Source: UBA11346 sp038060575 (GTDB lineage: Bacteria; Planctomycetota; UBA11346). From it: a stretch of DNA of 64,000 nt. The translations under genes were made by a program, and so were the position numbers. Under the pieces are notes generated by a model. It was not told the origin of the DNA and did not search any database. It worked only from the letters and a program-made list of their open reading frames with translations. Positions 8,910 to 17,058 of this stretch are shown here, one piece after another. Position 1 is the first letter of the stretch. Every line of letters begins with the position of its first letter. The stretch is from contig CAZZAM010000007.1 in the NCBI GenBank assembly GCA_964652775.1, positions 58,656 through 122,655 of the forward strand. The letters are read 5' to 3'.

Positions 8910-10851
8910 ACGACGAGCGTAAGCGTAGGACAAACGAGCCGAGCAGCAGCAGGGTTGCGCCGAGCGCTCCCCCACCGCAGCCACCACCTCCGCCACCGCT
9001 GCTGTTAGATGTTGTTGACGCTGGCGTAGTTCCAGTTGGCGTTGTCACCGGATCAATGGTGACCGTGGTGATGATGACTCCGCCCAACGCTGCGCCTCCG
9101 CTTGGTGACGAGAGCGAAACGGTAAAGGTGCTCGCGCCGCTCGGGGCGGCATTGGCCAGGATGGGCACGGTAATGGTCTGTTCAGAGGCGTCGTGGTCAG
9201 ACCAGGTGACCGTGCCGCCTGAAGTCGTGTAGTCGGTGCCGGCGACTGCCGATCCATCATGCGTCATCCAGCTGACGCTGACTGATCCCGAACTTCCACT
9301 GAGTCTGCGCAGCGTGAGGCTGAGGTTCGTTGCGCCGCTGGATGGGCGAAAGACCTGTGCGGTAGAACTAGCACAGGCCAGCGCCCCGGCTCCGTTGGTA
9401 GTTATAGATCCCGTGATGGCATAAGCACCCAGGCTGGCATAGGTGGAAAACCCCGTTGACGGCGTGCCTTCTGAGCCACCAGTAACGCGTAAGTAGTGAT
9501 AACCTGGATGTGCCAGCGTCAGCGAGACGGTGGCTGCGGGATCGCCAACCGGGTCAACGGTCGTCAGAAGTGTACCGTCGACAGCGAGGATTTGTGCGCG
9601 TATATTGAGATCGCAACCACGCGTGTTGGAACCGAGGCTGACTGGCGTGAGGTTGATCGTGATTGCTCCGGCGCCGGCATCGAAGCGATAGACATCGATT
9701 TCATCGGTTCGGCCGATTAGGCCGGCGTTGGCAGCATTGCCGGGGGTAATCGTTCCGCTGCCCACGACCAGATTCGTTGCCGTTGCGATCAGTCCGCCAC
9801 GATCCTGCGGTTGATAGCCAAGATAACTGGCGATAATGGCGAGTTGATCCTCGTGGTTGTTTGCCGACGCGTATTCGCCGTGGGCCCATTGGGTGATCTC
9901 GCGATCGTATGCGGCACCCATGATTGGCGCCCAGCTGGTTGCGCCACTGCCGTGTCCGCTGTAGTAGGCCGAACCTCCCGTGACACCCTCGTGGCTGAGG
10001 CCGAGGTTATGGCCGGCTTCGTGGGCTACGGCCTCGGCTACGTAATCGGCGATTGGTGGCTGCGTCGAACCTGAAGTGTAATTCGGTAAATTGTCGTAAT
10101 AAACCCAAGCAGGAGAGAAGTACTGCCACGCTTGCGTTGTTCCGGTGACGATGGAGGTGTCTGCGAATGTGCCAACGAAGGCGACTCCACCACCGGTCTT
10201 TGCGGGATTATCACCGCCACCGCTGTCGATCGATTTGGTGACCAGGACACGTACGGTATTGGCTGTCCACGCCGCAGGGATTGCGGTCGTCACATCGATA
10301 TCAAATGGCGCGTAGTCCTCGGACACCCGTGCCCACACGCGCTGGATAAAAATCTGTTCAGTGGCGTTAAACGTGGCGGGATCGCCATCGAGATCAAATC
10401 CGACTGCGACGATCGGATCGCGACCGACACCGCCGTCCGCAACCGACTGATTCCACGCTGTGCCGCTGACCGTTCCTCCGGTGAAGTCGATGACGAGCTG
10501 GTTGGTCGCCCCCGGGCGACTGCGGTAGATCGGCGGCGCGGCCTGAGGAGCGAGTCGTAGGCTGGCGCTTGCGGGTGGTGCTGGTGGCGGCGACGCAGGC
10601 GGTGCTGCCGCCGGACATCCGGCAAAGTAGAGGCCACCGTGGGATTCGGCGCACAGTTGCGCGTGATGGGCCTTGAGCGTCGGGTTGGTTGCCAGTCGGG
10701 CCATCGCCCGCGCTTGTCCAGCCGGAGCGAGGGTGGTGAGTCGCTGTTTGAGGGCGCCGGATGGCAATGGGGCTTGGCCGGCCGCTTCATCCGCAACGAC
10801 GAATCCCCAAGTGCATATTCCTAGGATGAGACCGATTCGCCAGGGCGCCAT
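8893..10851 (-). CDS. Secreted zincin metalloprotease with PPC, Calx-beta and C-terminal sorting tail
   Basis: A 652-residue exported protein. A signal peptide (residues 1-21) is followed by a Pro/Ala-rich linker near 80-105. The catalytic domain contains the zinc motif HExxHxxxxxH ('HEAGHNLGLSH', residues 277-287), typical of metzincin or reprolysin-like proteases. Next comes a PPC-like beta domain ('DEIDVYRFDAGAG', 'GYHYLRVTGG') and a Calx-beta module ('GTDYTTSGGTVTWSDHD'). The C-terminus is tripartite: a Ser/Gly-rich stretch with 'GGGGGGCGGG', a hydrophobic helix and a short Arg-rich tail. That layout is that of GlyGly-CTERM-like or related sorting signals removed by a membrane peptidase. 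Probable role: degradation or processing of extracellular protein, possibly while surface-attached. The ATG at 10851 gives the signal peptide. Confidence 0.85.
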   Translation of the reverse strand: MAPWRIGLILGICTWGFVVADEAAGQAPLPSGALKQRLTTLAPAGQARAMARLATNPTLKAHHAQLCAESHGGLYFAGCPAAAPPASPPPAPPASASLRLAPQAAPPIYRSRPGATNQLVIDFTGGTVSGTAWNQSVADGGVGRDPIVAVGFDLDGDPATFNATEQIFIQRVWARVSEDYAPFDIDVTTAIPAAWTANTVRVLVTKSIDSGGGDNPAKTGGGVAFVGTFADTSIVTGTTQAWQYFSPAWVYYDNLPNYTSGSTQPPIADYVAEAVAHEAGHNLGLSHEGVTGGSAYYSGHGSGATSWAPIMGAAYDREITQWAHGEYASANNHEDQLAIIASYLGYQPQDRGGLIATATNLVVGSGTITPGNAANAGLIGRTDEIDVYRFDAGAGAITINLTPVSLGSNTRGCDLNIRAQILAVDGTLLTTVDPVGDPAATVSLTLAHPGYHYLRVTGGSEGTPSTGFSTYASLGAYAITGSITTNGAGALACASSTAQVFRPSSGATNLSLTLRRLSGSSGSVSVSWMTHDGSAVAGTDYTTSGGTVTWSDHDASEQTITVPILANAAPSGASTFTVSLSSPSGGAALGGVIITTVTIDPVTTPTGTTPASTTSNSSGGGGGGCGGGALGATLLLLGSFVLRLRSSFNRRV

Positions 10852-10928
10852 ACGCCGAAGTCTATGCGCCTCAGCCTTGAACCAATGGGAAAATCAGCGG
10901 CCTCAGCAGCCGGGAACGCGGCGCACGC

Positions 10929-12446
10929 CTATTTTGCGGGGGCCTTTTTGCGCAGTTCATCCAGGGACTTTTTGCGCGCCTCGTCCATCTTGTCGAGTTC
11001 AGCCGCCTTCACAGTCGCTGCGTCGAGTATGGTCTGGAATTCGGCCTGCAGGGCAGGTTCGCGGAACGCGTTCTTCAAACCGGTTTCAAGATCCTTATGC
11101 AGCCTGGGATTGAGCGATAGGGCCAGACGAGCGGCCATGAATGCCAACGGCGCTTGGCGGCTGCTGGCGTATTGCTTGGCTTCGTTCAACTGCGCTAAGG
11201 CGTTTTTGCGATCCTGGATCACTTGGTCGAGCATCGACACGGCTAGATCCAGCGAGTAGTCACGCATCGCGACCAGCGTGATCATCTGCGAGCCCTTGGT
11301 GTCCACGGTCAGGAAGGTATGACGATTGGCGAAATTCAGCAGGGCCACTCCAGAGTCGCCGGGTTGAAAAAGCGCTTCGAAAGCGCTCGCGTGGCCGCCC
11401 TTCGCCGCGTGCTGACCGACGAACAATAGCATGTCGTCTTTTTCAGTGGGCAGATTCAAGGCCCGCAATTGGGACTCGCGCGATCGTAAAAACTCCCGGA
11501 GCATCATGCCGCCAGCGGGATTGCTTTGCCATGCGCCAGTGTTGGGCTCAGGCATCAGGGCGGGAATCAGCAGGTCAATATTCAGATTGCGCACCGAGCG
11601 CAGCTCCAGCATGCGTCCGGTGATTTGATACAACATGGCGCGCTGGTTGGCGGTATCGACGACGAGAAAGCCGTCGTTGGGACCAGCGCCAATCCACACT
11701 TCGCTCTTGGGCGTTGGCGGCTCTTCAACGTCGGTGGCGGCCGGTGGCGGCGTACCCGTTGGCGGGGCCTGGTTGTCCAGTCCGACCAACTTGAGGATGT
11801 CCTTCTGCTTATCGGGAGTAACCATCTTCATCAGATCAAATGGTGATGGCGACGTATTGTAACCAACTTGGATGAGCAGTTCCGGACCCCAGTTGCGCAC
11901 CGCTGCGAGCGTTGCGATGTCGTTCTCAAGCTGATAGACGAGCAGTGCGTGGAGTGCCTGCACAGCAACTGCGAGGTATTTGCCATCGCCCGAAATGGCG
12001 ACGCGGACAACGCCATCGTAGAGCGGAGCGGCTTTCCAGAAGGCGTCTTCCGCGCGCACCGCGCGAGCCGACGCTGATGGTCTGCCTGCAGCAACGTCGG
12101 CGGCGGTTGGTCGCTCAGAAAAGAATGTTCCATTGAGAAACATCTGGCGATAGTTTGGTTTATTGTTTTCTCCACCGGTGCGCAGGGCGACGATGGGAAC
12201 GCCAGTGGAGGGCAGGTTGACTGGCTTGCGGGACCACAATTCAATGTCAGCGATGAAGTTTGCGGACGCTTTGCCCAGGCCCATGCGATTCGAGGTGTTG
12301 GCAGTGATCTCGTAGGTGGTGATCGCGCCATACGCGGCATCAATCAGCACCATGCGGTTGCCTTGGGCTACGGTGAGCGGAGTTTCCAGAGCTGCGGTTG
12401 CGGCGGCGATACAGCAACAGGCGATCGCGAAGACGGCACGGGTCAT
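10929..12446 (-). CDS. Secreted protein of unknown function
   Basis: A 505-residue exported protein that I do not recognise. The ATG at 12446 is preceded by a GGAGG ribosome-binding site (revcomp of 12456-12462) and begins a signal peptide ('FAIACCCIAAATAALE'). The first half looks like beta-propeller or quinoprotein-type blades ('RVAISGDGKYLAVAVQALH', 'DGFLVVDTANQRAMLYQITG'). A Pro-rich linker lies near the middle. The last 130 residues are helical and charged, ending in Lys-rich 'KKSLDELRKKAPAK'. The frame stays open for another 149 codons upstream, but that stretch is the composite repeat at 12611-12846 and is not protein-like. It is 77 bp from the protease gene and may share its transcript. 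Confidence 0.7.
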   Translation of the reverse strand: MTRAVFAIACCCIAAATAALETPLTVAQGNRMVLIDAAYGAITTYEITANTSNRMGLGKASANFIADIELWSRKPVNLPSTGVPIVALRTGGENNKPNYRQMFLNGTFFSERPTAADVAAGRPSASARAVRAEDAFWKAAPLYDGVVRVAISGDGKYLAVAVQALHALLVYQLENDIATLAAVRNWGPELLIQVGYNTSPSPFDLMKMVTPDKQKDILKLVGLDNQAPPTGTPPPAATDVEEPPTPKSEVWIGAGPNDGFLVVDTANQRAMLYQITGRMLELRSVRNLNIDLLIPALMPEPNTGAWQSNPAGGMMLREFLRSRESQLRALNLPTEKDDMLLFVGQHAAKGGHASAFEALFQPGDSGVALLNFANRHTFLTVDTKGSQMITLVAMRDYSLDLAVSMLDQVIQDRKNALAQLNEAKQYASSRQAPLAFMAARLALSLNPRLHKDLETGLKNAFREPALQAEFQTILDAATVKAAELDKMDEARKKSLDELRKKAPAK

Positions 12447-12610
12447 AGCAGACCTCCAGGGAGGTTGGATGTTGCGCGTTGGCAGACTGGCAGGGCCTTG
12501 GGTCCCCGGCTGGGCGCTGGCGCTGTGTGCCTCGCCCTGTGTGTCATACTCAGGCAGAGCGAGTGGCGTTGCTGGGATTTTTGCATGGCCCCGAGAAGAG
12601 GAGCTCCGGT

Positions 12611-12846
12611 CTGGCGCCGAGAGACGGTGGTGGCATATAATCAGCGCAGCCGATGCCGCCACGGTTTTGCGAGCTTCGCAAGCAAAACCGAGTCTCGACA
12701 AAGTCAGGGGGCGAGCGGTACCGCCGTAGGCGGTAGCAGGCCGAAGGCCTGCGGGCCGCGCAGCGCAAGCGTAGCACCGCAGGCGAAGCCGAGGAGCAAG
12801 CGCAGCCGGAACGGCCTGCAAGGCCGTAGGGCGTAAGCCCTGAAAC
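12611..12846 (-). repeat. Composite gene-end repeat, copy G1
   Basis: Read on the minus strand it starts four bases after the stop of the 12850-13986 gene with the hairpin 'agggcttacgccct'. It continues through 'ggccttgcaggcc' and an Arg/Ala-like 'gcgctgcgcggc' block, then the core 'tggcggcatcggctgcgct' and 'atatgccaccacc', and ends at 'tctcggcgcc'. The same order of blocks is found at 41091-41325 and 44144-44273. Confidence 0.8.
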
Positions 12847-12849
12847 AAA

Positions 12850-13986
12850 TCACCGCCGCGAATCGGGCGGCAACACGAAGTCGTTGATCGCAACCTGTTC
12901 CTGCACCCAGGTCACCAAGCCGATAAACGGGCTGATCAACGTGGCGAGGGTGAGTTCCGGCGAGAGCACCAGCGGTGGATAGCGATCCTTGGCCAAGGCC
13001 TTGAGCCGATCACGCGTTTTCAGGGATTGGAAGGCGTCGCGATAGGTCGGGTGCTGGCTGGCCAGGGCGACGCGGGCGTACATCTCGTGCATCTGCAGTA
13101 ATTTTTGCAGGAGGTGCGAGAGGCGGAACAACTTCTGCCCGCTCGTTTGCCCCTGCATGAACATGAACAGGTGCGGAGTTGCCTCAATTGATTCCAACCA
13201 GTGGAGGATGGTCGGATGATGCGCTGCGTCCTTGGGATCGAATTCGTCTTTCGCCATGTAGCCGAGAAAGAGGTCGCGGTAGAATTGCGAACGAATGCGA
13301 TCGCAGGTCAGGGCGACACGGGCCGCAGCACGCTCGGCCTCGGGTAAGGCGTTGATCGGTTCTTCGAGTTCACGCGGCAACGGCGGTGGACCATTCACGT
13401 CGTTCCAATTCGCGTCGGCACCTTCAGCGCGACGAATGCGTTTAATCGTGCGCAGGCAGCGCTCGCCAAATGCCGGCGTGTATACGGCGGCATCCGCGAG
13501 GCGTGGTGAACCAAAGCCAGGTCTCTCACTGGCGGTCAAGCGTCCAACCGCGGTGGCCGGCAATTCACGGAGGTCGGCAATCATCGGCGCCTCACCCTGA
13601 CGATCGACCAACATGCGCCGCAGTGCGCGATAAACGCCGATGGCGTGCAACTGCAGCGCGGCAATTTCAACCTGCTGTTGTTCACGCAGGAGACACATTT
13701 CTTCGACCAGACTCTGCCGCACCGTGTGGCTGCGGTAGTGCATGTCTTCAGCCAGGGCATTAACCGTGCTGGTGAGTCGGCGCTGGGCGATCGGTGTTTC
13801 GAGCTCGGTTAGCATCATCTGGAGCCGCGGATTATCACTGGCTCCGCTGATGAAGGCGTCGCCGATACCGGCTTCCATCTCCTCGATGATGACGCGATGT
13901 CGCTCAATCAGGAGCGGACGCCGGGCCTCGGCGATGAGGTCCAAGGTCGGCAGATCGTCGTCGGTTTCCTGACGGGGCTTGCTCAT
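12850..13986 (-). CDS. Hypothetical cytosolic protein, mostly helical
   Basis: A 378-residue protein of unrecognised family. It has no signal peptide or membrane segment. The sequence is Arg/Glu/Leu-rich and almost entirely helical ('RHRVIIEEMEAGIGDAFISG', 'REQQQVEIAALQLHAIGVYR'), with few glycines, suggesting a helical-bundle scaffold. The ATG at 13986 gives an acidic N-terminus 'MSKPRQETDDDLP'; an in-frame extension of 39 codons upstream overlaps the uracil-DNA glycosylase gene and is less likely. It is 37 bp downstream of that gene in the same direction, so the two may be co-transcribed. The 3' end directly adjoins the composite repeat G1. Confidence 0.65.
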   Translation of the reverse strand: MSKPRQETDDDLPTLDLIAEARRPLLIERHRVIIEEMEAGIGDAFISGASDNPRLQMMLTELETPIAQRRLTSTVNALAEDMHYRSHTVRQSLVEEMCLLREQQQVEIAALQLHAIGVYRALRRMLVDRQGEAPMIADLRELPATAVGRLTASERPGFGSPRLADAAVYTPAFGERCLRTIKRIRRAEGADANWNDVNGPPPLPRELEEPINALPEAERAAARVALTCDRIRSQFYRDLFLGYMAKDEFDPKDAAHHPTILHWLESIEATPHLFMFMQGQTSGQKLFRLSHLLQKLLQMHEMYARVALASQHPTYRDAFQSLKTRDRLKALAKDRYPPLVLSPELTLATLISPFIGLVTWVQEQVAINDFVLPPDSRR

Positions 13987-14023
13987 GGGCTTGGTACTCG
14001 CGGCGCGGGGGATCGGGTCAAGG

Positions 14024-14857
14024 TCAGCCGCCCGGTATCGGAGCCGGTGCGCCACGCGCTGGCGGCGGGCGCCCAAGCACAGCGAGCACCTGCTTGAGAT
14101 CATCCCACGCGGGTTTCTTTGCCTCGTCGTTACGCAGCAGGTAACTGGGATGGAAAGTGGGAATCAGCACGACGCCACGCCAGCTCAGGCGTTGTCCGCG
14201 CACCTTGGTAATTCCCGGGGTATCAGCACCCATGAGCGCGCGCAGGGGAACGTTGCCCAGCGTGCAGATGACCTTGGGTTTGAGCGTGGCGAGCTGCGTT
14301 TCCAAAAACGGCAGGCAGGCAGCGACTTCATCTGGTTCGGGATTGCGATTCCCCGGTGGCCGGCATTTCACCACATTGGCGATGAACACCTGCTCGCGGG
14401 CAAAGCCCATCGCTGTGATCATGCGGTCCAGCAGTTGTCCGGCCGCGCCAACAAAGGGACGACCGGCCGCGTCTTCTTCGGCTCCGGGGCCTTCACCGAC
14501 GAAAACTAATTCTGGCGTAGCGGCTCCTTCGCCGGGCACGGTCTTGGTGCGGGTGGAGCACAGCTTGCAGGCGCGGCAGCGCGACACCGCCTCGGCAATC
14601 GTCGTGAGGTCGGCGGCAGCAAGTCCTGACAAGACGAGGTTTGGGCGCGGTTCGTGGGTGTTGAGAGCAGCGGCGGGAACCGAGGCGCGCACCGCTGCAC
14701 GCGGCACCACGACTGACGTTGTCACCGGCGTAGGCGCACCACGGCCGACGAACTCAATGCCACAGGCTCGATCTAGCTCGACCAGCTGTTTGAGGTTGTT
14801 GAGGAGTTCGCCCACGGACGGGAGCGTAGCACCAGTCAGAGCGAGCAGAATCCCCAT
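14024..14857 (-). CDS. Family 4 uracil-DNA glycosylase (Fe-S type)
   Basis: Removes uracil from DNA. The C-terminal 190 residues carry the family-4 signatures: the iron-sulfur ligand pair 'CRACKLC', the uracil-binding motif 'VFVGEGPGAEEDAAGRPFVG', then the third and fourth ligand cysteines in 'VVKCRPPGNRNPEPDE' and 'VAACLPFLE', and the catalytic-loop 'IPTFHPSYLLR'. The N-terminal 90 residues are a variable helical and Pro/Ala-rich extension common in this family. The start is uncertain: ATG 14857 is chosen; a TTG at 14908 lengthens the protein by 17 residues. It is divergent from the hybrid histidine kinase. Confidence 0.9.
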   Translation of the reverse strand: MGILLALTGATLPSVGELLNNLKQLVELDRACGIEFVGRGAPTPVTTSVVVPRAAVRASVPAAALNTHEPRPNLVLSGLAAADLTTIAEAVSRCRACKLCSTRTKTVPGEGAATPELVFVGEGPGAEEDAAGRPFVGAAGQLLDRMITAMGFAREQVFIANVVKCRPPGNRNPEPDEVAACLPFLETQLATLKPKVICTLGNVPLRALMGADTPGITKVRGQRLSWRGVVLIPTFHPSYLLRNDEAKKPAWDDLKQVLAVLGRPPPARGAPAPIPGG

Positions 14858-14955
14858 GTTGGGGATGCCAAGACCACAGCGACACGCATCTGGCCTGTAG
14901 CAACGCAACCAGGTGTGTCTTGTGGAGTCGGTTCATTGCGGATAAGAGTCGAACC

Positions 14956-17058
14956 ATGTTGGTTCCGCCCAATCATCCTGACGAAGCACGTCGGCTTTCC
15001 GCTCTGCGCCAGTACCAGGTATTGGATACGCCACCGGAGTTGGAATTTGACGATCTGGTCGATCTGGCTGCTAGTATTGCCGGCACACCCATCGCGTTGG
15101 TTAGTCTGGTCGATCAGGATCGCCAGTGGTTTAAGGCTCGTCACGGGTTGGGGGCCAGCGAAACGCCACGGTCAGTAGCCTTCTGCGCGCATGCGATTCT
15201 CAATCCGCGTGAACTATTTCTCGTCGAGGACGCGACGCGCGACGCCCGCTTTGCCGACAACCCGCTGGTTGTCGGTGCGCCGCATGTGTTGTTCTATGCT
15301 GGTGTGCCACTGTGCAGCGACGACGGATTGCCGCTCGGCACCTTGTGTGTCATCGATCATCATGCGCGATCACTATCACCAGAAATTCAACGGCACCTCC
15401 GGGTGCTGGCTCGCCAAGTCGAGGTTCTGCTCGACGCCCGTCGTCGTGAGCGCTTGCTGGCGATCGCGCTGTCTGACCTTATCAAGGCCAAAGAACAGGC
15501 CGAGGGCGCCGGGCAAGCGAAGTCGGATTTCCTCGCCACGGTCAGTCACGAAATCCGCACGCCGCTCAATGGTATCGTCGGTATGTCGGGAACGCTGTTG
15601 GATACCGATTTGACGGCAGAACAGCGCGAGCAAGCGGAAACGATTCGCTCGTGCTCTGACCAACTGCTGACGTTGATCAACGATCTACTCGACTTTTCCA
15701 AGATCGAAGCTGGCCGGCTTGACCTGGAGCACATCCTGTTCAATCCGCTGCACATCACCAAAGAGGTTGTGACTTTGCTCGCCGACAGCGCTGCTCGCAG
15801 GCAGGTGAAGATCACTGTGAACGCTCCCCCAGAATTACCGCACGCGCTGCGCGGTGATCCTGGACGCATCCGTCAGGTTATCCTCAATCTGGTTGCCAAC
15901 GCGGTGAAATTCAGCGATCGCGGTGAGGTGGTTATCAATCTCGCCATGGGCGATATGCCAGGTCAACTGTGCGTTACGGTCAGTGACAGCGGCATCGGTA
16001 TGGATGCCGACACCATTGCTAAATTGTTCACGCCATTCACTCAGGCGGATGCTTCGACGACGCGGCGTTACGGGGGCACTGGTCTTGGCCTGTCAATTTG
16101 TCGGCGGCTGGTCGAATTGATGGGCGGCAGTATTTCGGTACAGAGCACACGTGGGGTTGGCAGTCGATTCTCTTTTTTCATACGTTGCGACGTTGCCGCC
16201 AGCGCCGAATTCAACGCGGTTGCTGCGCCTGATCAGGTTGTTCAATCAGAGCAAGCAGCAACGGGCAGTGCCGTGTTGCCGCAGCGTTTCTCTGGCCGGG
16301 TGCTGATTGCGGATGACAACGCGGTGAATCAACGGGTTGCTACGGCGCTGTGCGCCAAGCTTGGCCTACGTGCCGATACCGTAGCGAATGGTGAAGAGGC
16401 GGTGACCGCATCGGCTCAGGTTCACTATGATCTCATCTTGATGGACTGTCAGATGCCGGTGATGGATGGCGTGACCGCGACCCAAGAGATTCGCCGTCGC
16501 GAAGCACGTGACGGTGCGGCCCGGATGCCGATCGTCGCGCTTACGGCCCACGCCATGCTCAGTGAACGGGATCGCTGTCTCGCCGCGGGCATGGATGACC
16601 ACATCCCCAAACCGATTCGTCTCGCGGATCTCGCGCGGGCTCTCCAGCGCTGGCTTCCGGTTGCTGCCCGTGCGCCTGAGGTTGAGTCCATATCCAGCGC
16701 CAGCACCGACGACGTGTTCGACCCGGCTGTTTTGTCCACCCTACGCAGTGAACTCGGTGAAGACGCCGAGGCGATCATCGGCGATTTACTGGCCGCATTT
16801 GTTGGCGACGCAGAGAACCATGTGCATGGCCTGCATCACGCGGCCGATAACGTGGCGATCGGCGTAGGCGCACATCGCCTGCGCGGCGCAGCGCTGTCTA
16901 TCGGCGCGGCGGCATTGGCTAAGCAGTGCACCGAGGTCGAGGCGGCAACTCATCGTGGTGACGTGACGACGGCCAAGGCCGGCGTTCCCAGAATCATTGC
17001 CGAGCTACGCCGCGCCTGCGATGCAATTGCCGCGGGCAAAGGTGAGCCACATGGCTGA
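14956..17058 (+). CDS. Hybrid sensor histidine kinase (GAF-HisKA-HATPase-REC-Hpt)
   Basis: A 700-residue cytosolic phosphorelay kinase without membrane segments. Domains in order: GAF sensor (about 20-165; 'DRQWFKARHGL', 'FYAGVPL', 'LGTLCVID'), a short coiled coil, HisKA with phospho-acceptor H198 in 'VSHEIRTPLNG', and HATPase with 'NLVANAVKF', 'DSGIGMD' and 'YGGTGLGLSI'. Then a receiver domain with acceptor D497 ('LMDCQMPVMDG') and a C-terminal Hpt domain with acceptor H640 ('AHRLRGAA'). All residues for a four-step phosphorelay on one chain are present. The ATG at 14956 begins the conserved 'PPNHPDEARRLSAL' segment. The gene overlaps the following Ser/Thr kinase gene by 8 bp, and that protein carries two receiver domains that could accept phosphate from the Hpt domain. 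Confidence 0.93.
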   Translation: MLVPPNHPDEARRLSALRQYQVLDTPPELEFDDLVDLAASIAGTPIALVSLVDQDRQWFKARHGLGASETPRSVAFCAHAILNPRELFLVEDATRDARFADNPLVVGAPHVLFYAGVPLCSDDGLPLGTLCVIDHHARSLSPEIQRHLRVLARQVEVLLDARRRERLLAIALSDLIKAKEQAEGAGQAKSDFLATVSHEIRTPLNGIVGMSGTLLDTDLTAEQREQAETIRSCSDQLLTLINDLLDFSKIEAGRLDLEHILFNPLHITKEVVTLLADSAARRQVKITVNAPPELPHALRGDPGRIRQVILNLVANAVKFSDRGEVVINLAMGDMPGQLCVTVSDSGIGMDADTIAKLFTPFTQADASTTRRYGGTGLGLSICRRLVELMGGSISVQSTRGVGSRFSFFIRCDVAASAEFNAVAAPDQVVQSEQAATGSAVLPQRFSGRVLIADDNAVNQRVATALCAKLGLRADTVANGEEAVTASAQVHYDLILMDCQMPVMDGVTATQEIRRREARDGAARMPIVALTAHAMLSERDRCLAAGMDDHIPKPIRLADLARALQRWLPVAARAPEVESISSASTDDVFDPAVLSTLRSELGEDAEAIIGDLLAAFVGDAENHVHGLHHAADNVAIGVGAHRLRGAALSIGAAALAKQCTEVEAATHRGDVTTAKAGVPRIIAELRRACDAIAAGKGEPHG

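Noticed and set aside
12447..12893. N-terminal extension of the 10929-12446 protein by 149 residues
   Set aside because: The extension is translated from the composite repeat G1 and intergenic DNA; a signal peptide and a GGAGG site mark the true start at 12446.
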